Positions 1-11,257 are shown, counted from the stretch's first letter. The stretch is 64,000 bases of DNA from Eutreptiella sp. 'Long Island Sound 2002' (GCA_964036045.1 OZ038379.1:185714495-185778494); one strand, 5' to 3'. Program-made: numbers and translations. The notes: a model not told the origin generated them from the sequence alone.

Positions 1-268
1 CGGCCATGAGAGGGTCGGAGGATACAGACACGAGATTAGTAGAGTAGAGTAGACGAAGCAGCGCCAAGCGTGGGGATGTCTTCAACAAAACGCAAACTAC
101 CGAACGGACACTGGGGGGCGTGCCAACAGCAGACCACACACTTCGTGCGGGAAAACCAGTGGGGACCAAACGCGGGGCACAACGTCAGTGAAGACGAAAG
201 CAGGCGAAGGCAGAGCACTGGTCACCGAGACAATTTCATCAGGCCATTAACAAAAAGGTAGGCAAGGT

Positions 269-269
<1 letters not shown>
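1..269. other. no gene recognised
   Basis: Only short overlapping ORFs on both strands. I see no domain, RNA gene or repeat here. Confidence 0.4.

Positions 270-332
<63 letters not shown>
270..332. repeat. (CA)n microsatellite
   Basis: About 31 uninterrupted CA dinucleotides followed by ATGTGTATAG. Confidence 0.97.
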
Positions 333-336
<4 letters not shown>

Positions 337-409
337 GTATAGAGTCTATTTTTGCATGTGTCACGTGAGTGCTCATGCTGACACCAAAGAAAACAAGACA
401 AGAACAAAA

Positions 410-748
410 CATAATTGGATGGGTATGAGTAGGAATTCGCCCCTATGAAGGACTCACGATGGCTAAAAATAGGGTATGATGTCACTACTTGTAGGATCCT
501 AACCAAAGTACTAAAATTAACCACTAAAACCTGAAATCACCACACACCACACCTATATCCAGCCAATAACATAGTGGTTCCAAGTTTTAACGTACTCTTG
601 TCCATTTTGACGTCTCTCAAACTAATATTTGGGGTGGAAAGGGCTAGTAATAGGGGTTTTTAGTACTTTGGTCAGTGACATCATACCCTATTTTTAGCCA
701 TCGTGAGTCCTTCATAGGGGCAAATACCCACTAATAACCATCCAATTC
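410..748. mobile_element. fold-back / MITE-like element
   Basis: The left arm (about 412-525) is the near-perfect reverse complement of the right arm (about 650-748). Shared stretches include CATCATACCCTATTTTTAGC and CATCGTGAGTCCTTCATAGG. The outer ends read ATTGGATGG and CCATCCAAT. The spacer of about 120 bp has no coding capacity. One 15-bp indel separates the arms near the inner end. No clear target-site duplication is visible, so transposition is inferred from structure only. Confidence 0.65.
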
Positions 749-1464
749 ACTTCTAAAACATGTATTTTTTGTGTGTTTCCCGACCCCAAAATAGGGGGCG
801 GGGGTCCCTCCTTCTGTCCCAAAGCCCCCCCGGATACATTAGTGGCTATATGCCACACGTATATTACTACACTCCTCTCCCCTTAAATCTAGCTAACAAG
901 CAAGCAAGCAAGCAAGCAAGCAACAACAAGCAAGCAAGCAAGCAAGCACTTCTCCTTTCCGTTTTGGCTATTGCTCCGTTTCATCGCTCCGGGCTCTACT
1001 CTACTCTAGCCACCCTAGAGCCTAGGTGGTGGCCTTGCCAAATCCAAGTTTTGAGCCAAAAACCCACCGGTGGCGCCCCGTGGCGGGGGCGGCAAGTCGG
1101 GAGGTGCCCTCCCAAAACTGCACATTTTGTGCCCCAAAACAGCCTTTTTTGGACCAAAGCCGCCCTGCAACCTCGTCAAAACGGCCAAGGGAAGGGAAAC
1201 AGTTCGGACATTCCACGTGCGCCTTGACTTCCTTGTGACATGGAGCTCTTTGCTCCCCTCTAACTCTGCAATATGTCCGAGAAACAACCCCAAAATGGCC
1301 AAAAAATGGCCCAAATTGCGCACAACATTTGTCACATTGCCCCAAAACCAAGAACGGGCCGTATCTCGGGCTACGTGGCTCAAAACAAAATTCTGAGGGC
1401 ACCCAGTCCACCCGCAACCCCCCACTTTTTGTGGTTTTCAAGCCTCAGAATCGCCCAATGAGAC
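749..1464. other. non-coding, with (CAAG)n
   Basis: Contains a (CAAG)n tetranucleotide run at about 895-948. The rest (1,020-1,460) is rich in CAAAATGGCC-type words on both strands, which leaves several shadow ORFs open. No gene recognised. Confidence 0.5.
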
Positions 1465-2345
1465 GCGTAGACCCACGTACTAGTGATCACGTGGTGGAGC
1501 CAACGGTGCGTCCACCAGGGTCCGCAGGGCGCAAATTTTTTTCCAAATTTGTTCCTGGACCTTTTGGGATGCTTAAACAAGAGTTTTTAGCCCGTTTTGA
1601 GCCCGTGGTGACGCGTTTTGGCCCGTGGAAAATCCCAAAATGCCTTGGAAATGGGCCGTTTTGGGACCAAAAATGGGTCAAAAACATGTTTTCCCAAAAA
1701 TGATCGTGCACCAATTGGGTCCACAAACAAGTGACATGAGCCCGATTTGAGCCCGATTTGAGCCTTTTTTGGCCCCTAATTGGTCCCAAAAGACTGAAAA
1801 ATGGCCCATTTTAAGCCCTTTGTTACCCAGTGTAGCTCGTTTCGCCCCATGTATGCACGAAGTCTTGCACTTCGCACGTACCTGAGAGGCGTATGGTGGA
1901 GCCACGTAGAGTTGGGGAGAGGGGTGTAGATTAGAGGCGCGCGCGCGCACACACACACACACACACATATATATGTGTATATCCTCTTTTCTACACCCCT
2001 CTCCCGAACTCTACCTAGCTCAACAACATGGCTCCATGGTACGCGGGAAGTGTACAATTTGGGGCATTCATGTGGCTAGATAGGCTAGAGTGGGTCAAAA
2101 TGGGCTCAAAATGGGCACAATTATCCCATTTGAGCACCCCAAATGGTCCAAAATCATTTTTGGAAAAACGTATTTTTGACCCACTTTTGACGCTTTCTTG
2201 GTCACAAAATGGCCCATTTGTCCGGCTTTCTGGGACCAAAATGGCCCCAATCAGGCTCAGAATGGGCTCATTTCACTTGTTTGTGCACCCCAAATGGTCC
2301 AAGATCATCTTTGGAAAAACACGTTTGGGTCTCTAGTACGGCCAC
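1465..2345. repeat. large inverted repeat with CA/TA core
   Basis: The left arm (about 1,480-1,935) matches the reverse complement of the right arm (about 1,990-2,335). Matching blocks include TCTACACCCCTCTCC beside the core and ATCATTTTTGGAAAA / TTTTGACCCA further out. The core is a GCGC run, (CA)n at about 1,945-1,968 and ATATATAT. The arms are diverged, with an estimated 75-85% match by eye. The right arm also holds two direct copies of a GCACCCCAAATGGTCCAA block at 2,133 and 2,287. Confidence 0.6.
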
Positions 2346-2392
2346 ACGCCCAAATAGTTGCACTGTGCGCGCATTGCCCTAAGTGCGCCCCC
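2331..2392 (+). mobile_element. end fragment of the 3-bp-TSD transposon family
   Basis: The sequence GGTCTCTAGTACGG, then CCCAAATAGTTGCACTG and a GCGC-rich tail ending in CCCCC, matches the right ends of the elements at 33,085-33,741 and 53,563-54,592. No partner end was found. Confidence 0.45.
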
Positions 2393-2639
2393 ATAGATGC
2401 AAGCACCCATGAAGCATGGGTATATCCCCAATGGAATTTTTCTCAGGGCACTAATTGGCGGTGCCAGTGAGTAGACAGCATGATAATGGAGCCCCGTAAC
2501 TCCAAAAAACTCCAACCCAAAAAGGACACGCATGCCCCACACTTCCCCAACCCCCAAGACCGGAAAGCCAGAATGTGTTGTGGATGGAGGGTCAGGTGCA
2601 TGAGTGGTGAACTCAAGGCAACATTCAGTACTAAATGAA

Positions 2640-3240
2640 GTCAAGACCCTGACCAAGTGTTTAATGATGTCAGTGGTTTCCTTTGAGCACAGATTGAGCA
2701 CTTGTTTGCATTCACGTGAATTGGGGCATTGTAAGGAACCTATGGAGGGGAGCTTGTGCTGATTTGCATGAGTATGTCAGAAGATCACGGCAGCTTAATC
2801 TTCCTTGTCATGTCCCAACCAACCTTTGGTACTTCAAGGAGACCAACATGGATTGTATTGTAGTTGATGGAGACAATAGCTGCAATATTCTTTTTTGCAT
2901 GTTGTCTCATGGTTAAGGAGATGTTGGGAACAACTCTCTAGAGCTGGACTTTTTGGGCTGGCCTGGTTGTGAGGGCGTTTGGGGTTACCCTGGAGACTTT
3001 TCACAGGGAGTACAATCAAAAAGTAGCGCACACTGCACGTGCTCACAGTGCAAGGAACCCCCCCCCCATGGGCTTTGCAAAATTATGGGTGAATGGTATG
3101 TGAAGCGTTTGATTGATATGTACTTGGTCATTCGCTGCCATTTGACAATCAGGCTGTGAAGACATTGCACGTTTGGCAATGCATCCTTCGCGTTTGGGTG
3201 TTGCAAACCCTATTCTAAATGATGGTAGGTCTTGCCCAGG
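2640..3240 (+). pseudogene. possible decayed gene, unknown
   Basis: Two ORF pieces (2,716-2,916 and 2,953-3,159) have coding-like composition, including VVDGDNSCNILF and a CTCSQC pair, and are separated by a stop at 2,914-2,916. No family recognised. The two pieces could be exons or remains of a transposon gene; chance openness cannot be ruled out. Confidence 0.2.
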
Positions 3241-3310
3241 CTTGAACTACCTTCCCATCTTTTGTCTACAGCTGTTGGAGCTGTCTACTGGGTAACCCAA
3301 CAGTACTACT

Positions 3311-3745
3311 TCAAAAGGAATCGTCATTTTGTGTCGGAGGCACACACATTAAACACAGTGCTGCTTCTTGCTTCTGTGTTTGCTTAATGCGAAAGCTAAA
3401 AGATTGTTGTTTCACATGCAGCCATGCGCCCATGCAGGTTACAGGCTGCCGTACCCCCAGCTGGCGTCGGATTAGGGCTTCCAGCTTTTGTTCCGGTGAG
3501 CTCTGAGTCTGAAATTGATGTACCCATAGGATATTGCCATCAATGTTGGGTCTGAGGGAACCTGAGGTGCAGTGCGCGAATTTTGTGTACAGTGGGATTC
3601 CAATAAGAACATCCGGGGCATCGCACCTCCACAACCTCGAGCCACGGGAAGCCTGGGTCAAGCAACCCAAGGACCCAACCTCCCCCCAGCCCCCCACCAG
3701 GCCCTCCAAGTACAGGTGTGGACTGCACCCCCCCACTGCGGACAC
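3311..3745 (-). CDS. hypothetical ORF, possible exon
   Basis: A 144-residue open frame with balanced composition, including LWRCDAPDVLIGIPLYTKF. No family recognised. There is no poly-purine or repeat bias explaining the openness, but no splice sites or neighbours support it either. Confidence 0.2.
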   Translation of the reverse strand: MSAVGGCSPHLYLEGLVGGWGEVGSLGCLTQASRGSRLWRCDAPDVLIGIPLYTKFAHCTSGSLRPNIDGNILWVHQFQTQSSPEQKLEALIRRQLGVRQPVTCMGAWLHVKQQSFSFRIKQTQKQEAALCLMCVPPTQNDDSF

Positions 3746-3954
3746 CCCCGGGTCTAGACTTACCGAGCTGTGCTTCCCATGACCTCAAGCAGAAGCGAAA
3801 GGATGCCAAACATCCTCCACCAAAAAACGCTATATTATCCCGAAAACACAAGGAAAACCACAATGCACTACAAAACCGTGCATGGGTCTGCGTGTACTCT
3901 CGGTGGACGTTTGGTGGAACTTCAGTCACGAGTAAAAAACAACACAATCCATGG

Positions 3955-4440
3955 TTTGTATCGTGTCCCTTTGAGTTGGGGATACGGATCACAATCCACG
4001 CCCTATCATGTGGCCCTTTGATTCGGGGATGCGGACTCACAATCCACGCTCTGCCATGTGGCCCTTTCAGTCGGGGATAGGGACTCACCATCCACGGTCC
4101 ATATTGTGGCCCCATGAGTTGTGGATGTGGAGTCACAATCTACGCTCTGCCGTGTGGCCCTTTGAGTTGGGGATATGGAGTCACAAACCACTCTTCATCT
4201 CGTGGCCCTTTGAGTTGGGGATATGGAGTCACAAACCACTCTTCATCTCGTGGCCCTTTGAGTTGGGGATATGGAGTCACAAACCACTCTTCATCTCATG
4301 GCCCTTTGAGTTGGGGATATGGAGTCACAAACCACTCTTCATCTCGTGGCCCTTTGAGTTGGGGATATGGAGTCAAAATCCACGCTCTTCCGTGTGGCCC
4401 TTTGAGTTGGGGATAGGGCCCCTTGAGTTGGGGTTATGGC
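3955..4440. repeat. 48-bp minisatellite
   Basis: About ten head-to-tail units beginning GTGGCCCTTTGAGTTGGGG. The four units between about 4,202 and 4,390 are almost identical; the outer ones are diverged. Because 48 is a multiple of three, all frames stay open across it, which explains the long ORFs here. Confidence 0.93.
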
Positions 4441-4933
4441 CCCACATTCCACACGCTGTCTACTTTTGTTGGAGGGGGGTTCAGGCCATGGTGCTGAAGC
4501 CCGCTCACCAGAAGGCACTCGAGAAATCTCTCGGAATCAAGGATCAGAGCTATCCAGTGCGATGATTGTCCCACAAGGCGATGTGGTAGCGGACATAACA
4601 CGCAGTGAGGATAAGCCGAATCTGATACCCTTCCCCCCCTTGTCCTTCCCCACCCAAGGGAAGACGGTCCCCTACCACCCCCTTGGGGATGGTGACCAAG
4701 TGACGGTCCCCCACCCCCACCCCTGGGGGACCGCACCACCACCGTACACGCCACATTTGCAGGCCACAGGCACAGAAATTGCAGCATAAAACGAAAGGAT
4801 TCAGCATAGGATGACAACAACACAATGAGCCGCAACAAAAAATTTTGGGTTGACCAAGTGACGCCCCCCCCCCCCCGGTGAATGACAAGGGGTGGGGAAC
4901 GACACGGGGGGGGGGGGGGAGGGTTACCAGGAA

Positions 4934-5217
4934 ATGCAGCGGGAACTGCTACACCTGGAGGCATCCCAGTGTGCACAAGAAAAACTCGAAGGCGGAAGAT
5001 ATACAGCGGTGTGCTTTGCACAGGGAAAGCAGTATCGAAGAAGAAGGTCTACACTGAGGTAGAAAAGGTTCTTGTCTGCCATGGACTTGGTAACATGTCC
5101 TCAAATCCCTGACTCTGCCATAACCAGCATGATCCTGAAATGCCATGCCGTGCCACACTTAATCAGTGCGTTCGGCCAACGAAGGGCACCACTACATGGA
5201 GGCAGGCGGAGAACGAG
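4934..5217 (+). CDS. exon-like ORF with an in-frame TAG, copy 1
   Basis: From ATG at 4,934 the frame reads MQRELLHLEASQCAQEKLEG and continues to a TAG at 5,060-5,062. In the same frame it continues with KRFLSAMDLVTCPQIPDSAI and on to AACGAG|GTGAGG, a good splice donor at 5,218. Composition on both sides of the TAG looks coding. No family recognised. It could be a decayed gene, two exons or a readthrough ORF; a 110-residue ORF in another frame (5,140-5,472) is an alternative reading. Confidence 0.3.
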
Positions 5218-5641
5218 GTGAGGGGGCAGCTGCCCACTCAGGTCCTGTACGCTGGGGTGCGAGCGGCCTGGTGGCAGAGATGGTGGCCGAATGACGAACT
5301 GAAAGCTGACTGCTGCTGTGCAGCACCGTCTTGGCATCCGCAAAAGACCATCCCCAGCCCCGAATCGCAGGACAACAAGGATCTGCCAAATTCCATGGTA
5401 CCGAAAATGGCAGCCACGGTTGTTCTGCTGACAAATGGTGCGGTTCTTGCAAAGGGAGGTGGGGAGGCATGATTGAAGAACGGTAGACGTAGTCTTCAAT
5501 GCCGAACCTCTGCATAATCCTATCACGGTCGTCACAAAGTGGTATCACTGTTGTTGCACTGCGTAGCCATTGTCACAGTCACAGTCAGCAGACAACAACA
5601 CTCCCAAACAATCATTTCGGGCACTACGTTGTTTCACTGGG

Positions 5642-5762
5642 CCACACCACACCACACCACACCACACCACACCACACCACACCACACCACACCACACCAC
5701 ACCACACCACACCACACCACACCACAACACACCACACCACACCACACCACAACACAACGCAA
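5642..5762. repeat. (CCACA)n pentanucleotide array 1
   Basis: About 20 CCACA units with a few AACAC interruptions. It ends the first duplication unit and creates long VWCGV-type shadow ORFs on the minus strand. Confidence 0.97.
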
Positions 5763-6111
5763 CGCATGCAACGCAACACAACACAACACAGGGCCGAATC
5801 TGATACCCTTCCCCCCCTTGTCCTTCCCCACCCAAGGGAAGACGGTCCCCTACCACCCCCTTGGGGATGGTGACCAAGTGACGGTCCCCCACCCCCACCC
5901 CTGGGGGACCGCACCACCACCGTACACGCCACATTTGCAGGCCACAGGCACAGAAATTGCAGCATAAAACGAAAGGATTCAGCATAGGATGACAACAACA
6001 CAATGAGCCGCAACAAAAAATTTTGGGTTGACCAAGTGACGGTCCCCCCCCCCCCCCGGTGAATGACAAGGGGTGGGGAACGACACGGGGGGGGGGGGGG
6101 GTTACCAGGAA

Positions 6112-6395
6112 ATGCAGCGGGAACTGCTACACCTGGAGGCATCCCAGTGTGCACAAGAAAAACTCGAAGGCGGAAGATATACAGCGGTGTGCTTTGCACA
6201 GGGAAAGCAGTATCGAAGAAGAAGGTCTACACTGAGGTAGAAAAGGTTCTTGTCTGCCATGGACTTGGTAACATGTCCTCAAATCCCTGACTCTGCCATA
6301 ACCAGCATGATCCTGAAATGCCATGCCGTGCCACACTTAATCAGTGCGTTCGGCCAACGAAGGGCACCACTACATGGAGGCAGGCGGAGAACGAG
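6112..6395 (+). CDS. exon-like ORF with an in-frame TAG, copy 2
   Basis: Duplicate of 4,934-5,217 in the second unit of the tandem duplication. It has the same TAG (6,238-6,240) and the same AACGAG|GTGAGG donor. The copies are too similar to tell whether the frame is under selection. Confidence 0.3.
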
Positions 6396-6820
6396 GTGAG
6401 GGGGCAGCTGCCCACTCAGGTCCTGTACGCTGGGGTGCGAGCGGCCTGGTGGCAGAGATGGTGGCCGAATGACGAACTGAAAGCTGACTGCTGCTGTGCA
6501 GCACCGTCTTGGCATCCGCAAAAGACCATCCCCAGCCCCGAATCGCAGGACAACAAGGATCTGCCAAATTCCATGGTACCGAAAATGGCAGCCACGGTTG
6601 TTCTGCTGACAAATGGTGCGGTTCTTGCAAAGGGAGGTGGGGAGGCATGATTGAAGAACGGTAGACGTAGTCTTCAATGCCGAACCTCTGCATAATCCTA
6701 TCACGGTCGTCACAAAGTGGTATCACTGTTGTTGCACTGCGTAGCCATTGTCACAGTCACGGTCAGCAGACAACAACACTCCCAAACAATCATTTCGGGC
6801 ACTACGTTGTTTCACTGGGC

Positions 6821-7219
6821 CACACCACACCACACCACACCACACCACACCACACCACACCACACCACACCACACCACACCACACCACACCACACCACAC
6901 CACACCACACCACACCACACCACACCACACCACACCACACCACACAACCACACACCACACACCACACAAACACAAACACAAACACAAACACAACACAACA
7001 CAGCATAACACAACACAATACAGCACACCGCATCGCAACGCAACGCAATACAACACAACACACAATACAAAATATAACACATAACACATAACACAACCCA
7101 TCACCTTGTGCCCGACTCCCCTGCCCACACTGGGGGCGTTGGGGTACAGAACTATGCATGCCATGCCAGCGAAACCCAACCTCACCCCCCAACCTCGTCC
7201 AAACCCACGGTGCCTTAAC
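6821..7219. repeat. (CCACA)n array 2 plus flank, long direct repeat A
   Basis: (CCACA)n to 6,945, then degenerate ACACAA/CAACACA sequence, then about 120 bp of unique-looking sequence ending GGTGCCTTAACAC. The whole block recurs at 8,330-8,693 with a shorter pentanucleotide tract. Confidence 0.93.
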
Positions 7220-7221
7220 AC

Positions 7222-8159
7222 GGTGCCGGACTCGGAGGCAGCAGTGGGGCCCTCCGCACGTACCAGGAAGGAGGGCACTGCGGAGATGGCATCCACCACC
7301 TCTACGCCACTGTCCTGGGGGGGCAGCGCCTCTCCCCGAGGTCTGCCATCAATGTGGTGACCACACCGTCGCACTGGATCACGGACCTCAACGTCCGTGT
7401 GGACGCGGCAACGCGGGAGCCGCCGGAGGTAGACCTCACTTGGCTCCTCAGGCGCCCCTACTCATTTATCCCCCCAGTGCCCTTCCGCGACCAGTGTCAG
7501 CTCTCCCCGACGGCGCTGAGTGACTGGTTGCAGAGCCGGGCCTCCATACCGGCGCAGGCCATCTACGAGGCCCGCTGGGGGGTAAATTTCATGCCAGGGG
7601 GGGCCTCCCCCTGGACTGGTTCGACCACGACCAGCAGCGCCACATCACGGCGCATCGCATGGACAACGTCCCGACCATGACCGTCCTGGCCCACCGTTCC
7701 TCCCACCGGGGCACGGTGCTGGATACAACGTGTCTCCTGTGCGGGACACAGCCCGAGACGGCGCCCCACCTGTGGGCCTGCTCGGCTCAATCGCACGAGT
7801 GGGGGCCAGCCTGCCGGCGCCTCGCAGCGTGGCTTGACCAGAAGGTGGGGCCACGGGCGGCTCCAGTGCGTCACCAGCTGTGGGAACCGACTGTGCTGGA
7901 GCAGTGGGCGGCAGCCCTGCGGACCCCCTCCATGCAGCTGGCCCACCTGGAGTGTACAGGCCCCCACTCGCTGGGCACGGAGTTCCTCCGCCACGTCGTG
8001 GAGGAGTCCATACGGATCTGGTACGCCCACGCCAAGGCGCGTGCCACACTGCTGAAGGCCCGCCTGGGCCCGGGCAGCACGATGGCGTGGGCGTTGCAGG
8101 AGCTGCGCTTGCACCAGCAAGCAGAAAGGGAAGGGGTGCAGCGGGAGCTCCTGGAGTAA
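7222..8159 (+). pseudogene. non-LTR retrotransposon reverse transcriptase, 3' end
   Basis: An open frame (from about 7,246, continuing DGIHHLYATVLGG, SAINVVTTPSHW) runs to about 7,590. A one-base shift at a run of seven G then moves to the frame that reads LDWFDHDQQRHITAHRMDN and ends at TAA 8,157-8,159. The C-terminal part carries the C-x2-C ... ETAPHLWAC zinc motif typical of the region after the reverse transcriptase palm in LINE-like elements. Polymerase motifs with the catalytic Asp pair are absent. This is therefore a 5'-truncated, frameshifted copy. It lies between two long direct repeats (6,821-7,219 and 8,330-8,693). Confidence 0.6.
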
Positions 8160-8329
8160 GCGCGGTCGCCAGAGGCGAACTCACCAGGTCTCCCCGACTC
8201 CCCCTTCCCCTTCCGAGGCCTACACACTTACGCACGGCGCGCACACAACACACACAGCCCAGCCCGTTTACCTGTACCCGTGGGTAGACATCCCGGCCTT
8301 TTGCCCTTTGGTAACAGCGCCTTCGGCAC

Positions 8330-8693
8330 ACCACACCACACCACACCACACCACACCACACCACACCACACCACACCACACCACACCACACCACACCACA
8401 CCACACCACACCACACAACCACACACCACACACCACACAAACACAAACACAAACACAAACACAACACAACACAGCATAACACAACACAATACAGCACACC
8501 GCATCGCAACGCAACGCAATACAACACAACACACAATACAAAATATAACACATAACACATAACACAACCCATCACCTTGTGCCCGACTCCCCTGCTCACA
8601 CTGGGGGCGTTGGGGTACAGAACTATGCATGCCATGCCAGCGAAACCCAACCTCACCCCCCAACCTCGTCCAAACCCACGGTGCCTTAACACT
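8330..8693. repeat. (CCACA)n array 3 plus flank, long direct repeat B
   Basis: Second copy of the block at 6,821-7,219. Differences include one C/T change (CCTGCCCACA / CCTGCTCACA) and fewer CCACA units. Confidence 0.93.
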
Positions 8694-8711
8694 CCCTGCA
8701 CCCTGGTCACA

Positions 8712-9050
8712 CCTAGCGATCAAGCTTGTGCCGGACAGTAGCCCCCAAATTCATTTCACACCAGGACAGTAGAGCATCCATTCCCTTTTGAACGCGCTTG
8801 CGCATCGCAGGAGCATTTTGGCTGCTGCTGTCCAAAACAAGATATGCTGGACTTTCCCCCCGTTTTTTTCTTTGGGTGGTGGGGTGGGGTGGGGGGGGTG
8901 GGGGGCTGTGTTGGCCATGAGCCGCCTGCAGAACGCCCTGAATCCATCGCGTACCCTGCTGCCCAACACCTTTACCGCGGTCATCCGCCCGCCTTGCGCC
9001 CATCGCATGGGTGGGTATTCACAGGCAAACGCTTGCCGGTAGGATGCCAT
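8712..9050 (-). pseudogene. possible second reverse transcriptase remnant
   Basis: On the minus strand, KRVQKGMDALLSWCEMN resembles the LQ..LD.L..WC segment after the catalytic motif of reverse transcriptases. Upstream, VRDGFRAFCRRLMANT is also coding-like, but it is in another frame and separated by a G/C-rich tract. Fragmentary; the assignment rests on one short motif. Confidence 0.25.
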
Positions 9051-10130
9051 CCGGCAGGCGCTTCACCTGCAGCGGTTGGAGGCGATCGGCGGTCCCCAGG
9101 ATCAAGAACTTCCCCGACAAATGCCTTGGGTCGTGTGATGTGTCCCCGGGGGGGCGCAAGCAGGTCAACAAAGCGCTCCACACATGCACGTCCTGGTATG
9201 CATATGCAGCAATGTTCGGCAGTTCCATTGATACGATGGTTCCACAAGCACTTGAGCGTATGTACAGGTTGCACTGATGTTTGCCATGTTACCCTTCTAT
9301 CTGGCCGTGTTTTTTTTTTTTGGCTGACTCCAGAAGTTCAAAGAGTACTCAAGACTTGGCAAAGTGGGCGTCTCCAGCATATGATACAGTGGATCCCCGC
9401 AACGCGGGGCACATGGCAAAGACCCAGGGTTCACATGCGTATACTAGAGGGCTCACTGATGCGGTAGGCGAACCTATCTAGCCGTGTTTTGTCGGCCATA
9501 ACCTCTAGCCTTCATGTTACCATACTGGGATTTGAGGTCTACAGGCGGCCGGACAGGCTTGCAGTACGCTGGCTCTCAATCGGCCAACCTGTCATGTCGT
9601 CCCACAGCACTCTTAGGGAGGAGGTCAGTGGTGTGTGTGTGTGTTAGGCTCACTCTCATTCATTTGACAACACAAACTGGCGATAATGTGGCTGTGAGGG
9701 GGCCGCAGGCCCAGCCTCCGTTGCATACCATACACTCATTCAAAGCATTCCTGAGAGAAAAGGTGCACAATGTGGCCTTTTGGGCTATGTACCGCAGCGG
9801 CAATGCAGTCTGCCGTTGCCCTGAAGACGCGAGTTCGCGTCCTCGCTGAGGAGGACTACGAGGAGGAGATGCGCTTCCGGAGGCGCAAGCGGCCCCGGTG
9901 GTGGAGCGCGCTGCTGCAGGTGTGTGGTGGGTGGGGCGTTGCTTGTTTTTCTTATTTTCCTGATAGCAAACTCAATACAGTCAAAGTAATCATACTATGC
10001 AACCAGACAAGGTAAACTAAGAGACCACCATGAAACTGGACAAAAACGATGAGGAGACACGCCACCCGACGCACCGGCGGTACCGGTGGTGGTGCGGGAT
10101 GCTGAAGGGGGCGGTGGCGGGGGCCTCGCC
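9051..10130. other. gene-poor, two exon-like patches
   Basis: At 9,318-9,375 a T-rich tract and CTCCAG precede AAGTTCAAAGAGTACTC (KFKEYS), which recurs at 27,500. At about 9,810-9,918 a frame reads TRVRVLAEEDYEEEMRFRRR and ends ALLQ just before GTGTGTGG, a possible donor. No gene could be assembled. Confidence 0.3.
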
Positions 10131-10139
10131 AACGGGCCC

Positions 10140-10213
10140 TTGGGCGGACAGACGAACCGGGGTTCGAACCCCCGACCACGACGAGCGCCAGCCATGGCGC
10201 ATACCACTAGACC
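10140..10213 (-). other. tRNA-like sequence (degenerate)
   Basis: On the minus strand, GGGCGGTCTAGTGGTATG resembles the 5' end and A box of a tRNA such as tRNA-Glu. It is followed by a GCGCCA/TGGCGC stem and a B box GGGGGTTCGAACCCCCG. The 3' strand of the acceptor (TCCGCCC) comes about nine bases too late and no normal seven-base anticodon loop forms. It is therefore a tRNA pseudogene or tRNA-derived element, not a working tRNA. Confidence 0.45.
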
Positions 10214-11257
10214 GCCCATGCCTCTTACCCAAAGCGGCGCTTAATCATTTATGCTTCAGTGCAAAAATTGCAAATAATCCTCCTAGATGGAACCCAAGTA
10301 TTTATTGTCACAACACAAGAACTACCCATTGCGAGCCGCCACAAGCCACAAGCCACAAGCCACAAGCCCGGGGGGGGGGGGGGATGGCTCATTCCAACTC
10401 TGCTCAAACTGCGAGGTGTGCCTTCAGGGGGGGGGGGGGGGCTCAAAAGGTCAGGTGTGGGCCCGCCACTTACCCCCCGCCCCCCTTGCAAACTCCCGGG
10501 TTAGCGCGCGACGGTCTCCCGGGTGGGGGGGGGAGACGGTCGCCAAGTGACGGTCTCCCGGGGGGGGGGGAGATTGCAAGGGTATTTCAAGGCAATCTGT
10601 GGTACCCTCCACTGATGCAAGCAAAGAGAACACGTGTGAAGCGACTTTCGCGTTGATGCCAATGTGCTTCATCCAACACACATGTTATTGAGGAAGCAGC
10701 CATTCACAGAATTGTTCCTCTACATCTCGGCCAGAGGATTGGTTGATCTGCACTTTGTCACACCCTTGGCTGTATGGGGTGTGATGGTCTCATGGTCTCA
10801 TAGTCATGGTCTCACATGGAAGTGACGGTCTCCCAGGGGAGGGTGGGAGATTGCAAGGGGTGGGAGCCCGGGGGGGGCGACCCCTCGGTTCTGGACGCCA
10901 ACTACCCCCCCAACTAACTGTCGGCCGGAGGCCCGTTGGGGGGGGTTGGGGGGGGGGGGGGGGGGGGCTAGGAGGGGGGGGGTTTGGGAGGGGCTGGGGT
11001 TCTGGGAGGGGGTGGTTTTTGGTAGGGGCACCGGGGAGGGCAGTTCCCGGGGGGGGGGGGGGTGTCGGGCACCTCCGAACAGTTGGGTATGCGGCCCAGG
11101 TGTGATCCGACAGTTCGCACCGCCCCTTCCCACAATAGAGGGTAGGGTATCATCAGCTTGGGTATTCCCAGCCACACTGGGAACCTCAGGGGGGTGGGCT
11201 CCTGAGGCGGCCATGGGATTAGAGTTACACCATGCCACAAGACATACGTACATACAC

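Larger units (their letters stand above)
4616..6940. repeat. 1,178-bp tandem duplication
   Basis: 4,616-5,762 is repeated at 5,794-6,940 with almost no change except in poly-C/poly-G and (CCACA)n lengths. Each unit starts at GCCGAATCTGATACCC and ends in the (CCACA)n array, so the pentanucleotide array sits at both junctions. Confidence 0.92.

Noticed and set aside
1015-1441. Overlapping 136- and 139-codon minus ORFs
   Set aside because: Two frames and both strands are open over the same CAAAATGG-rich sequence; no domain.
5545-8710. Long minus ORFs with VWCGV or CVLCCVVL repeats
   Set aside because: Translations of (CCACA)n and related ACACAA sequence.
10140-10213. Functional tRNA gene
   Set aside because: No normal anticodon loop, and the acceptor 3' strand is displaced by about nine bases.
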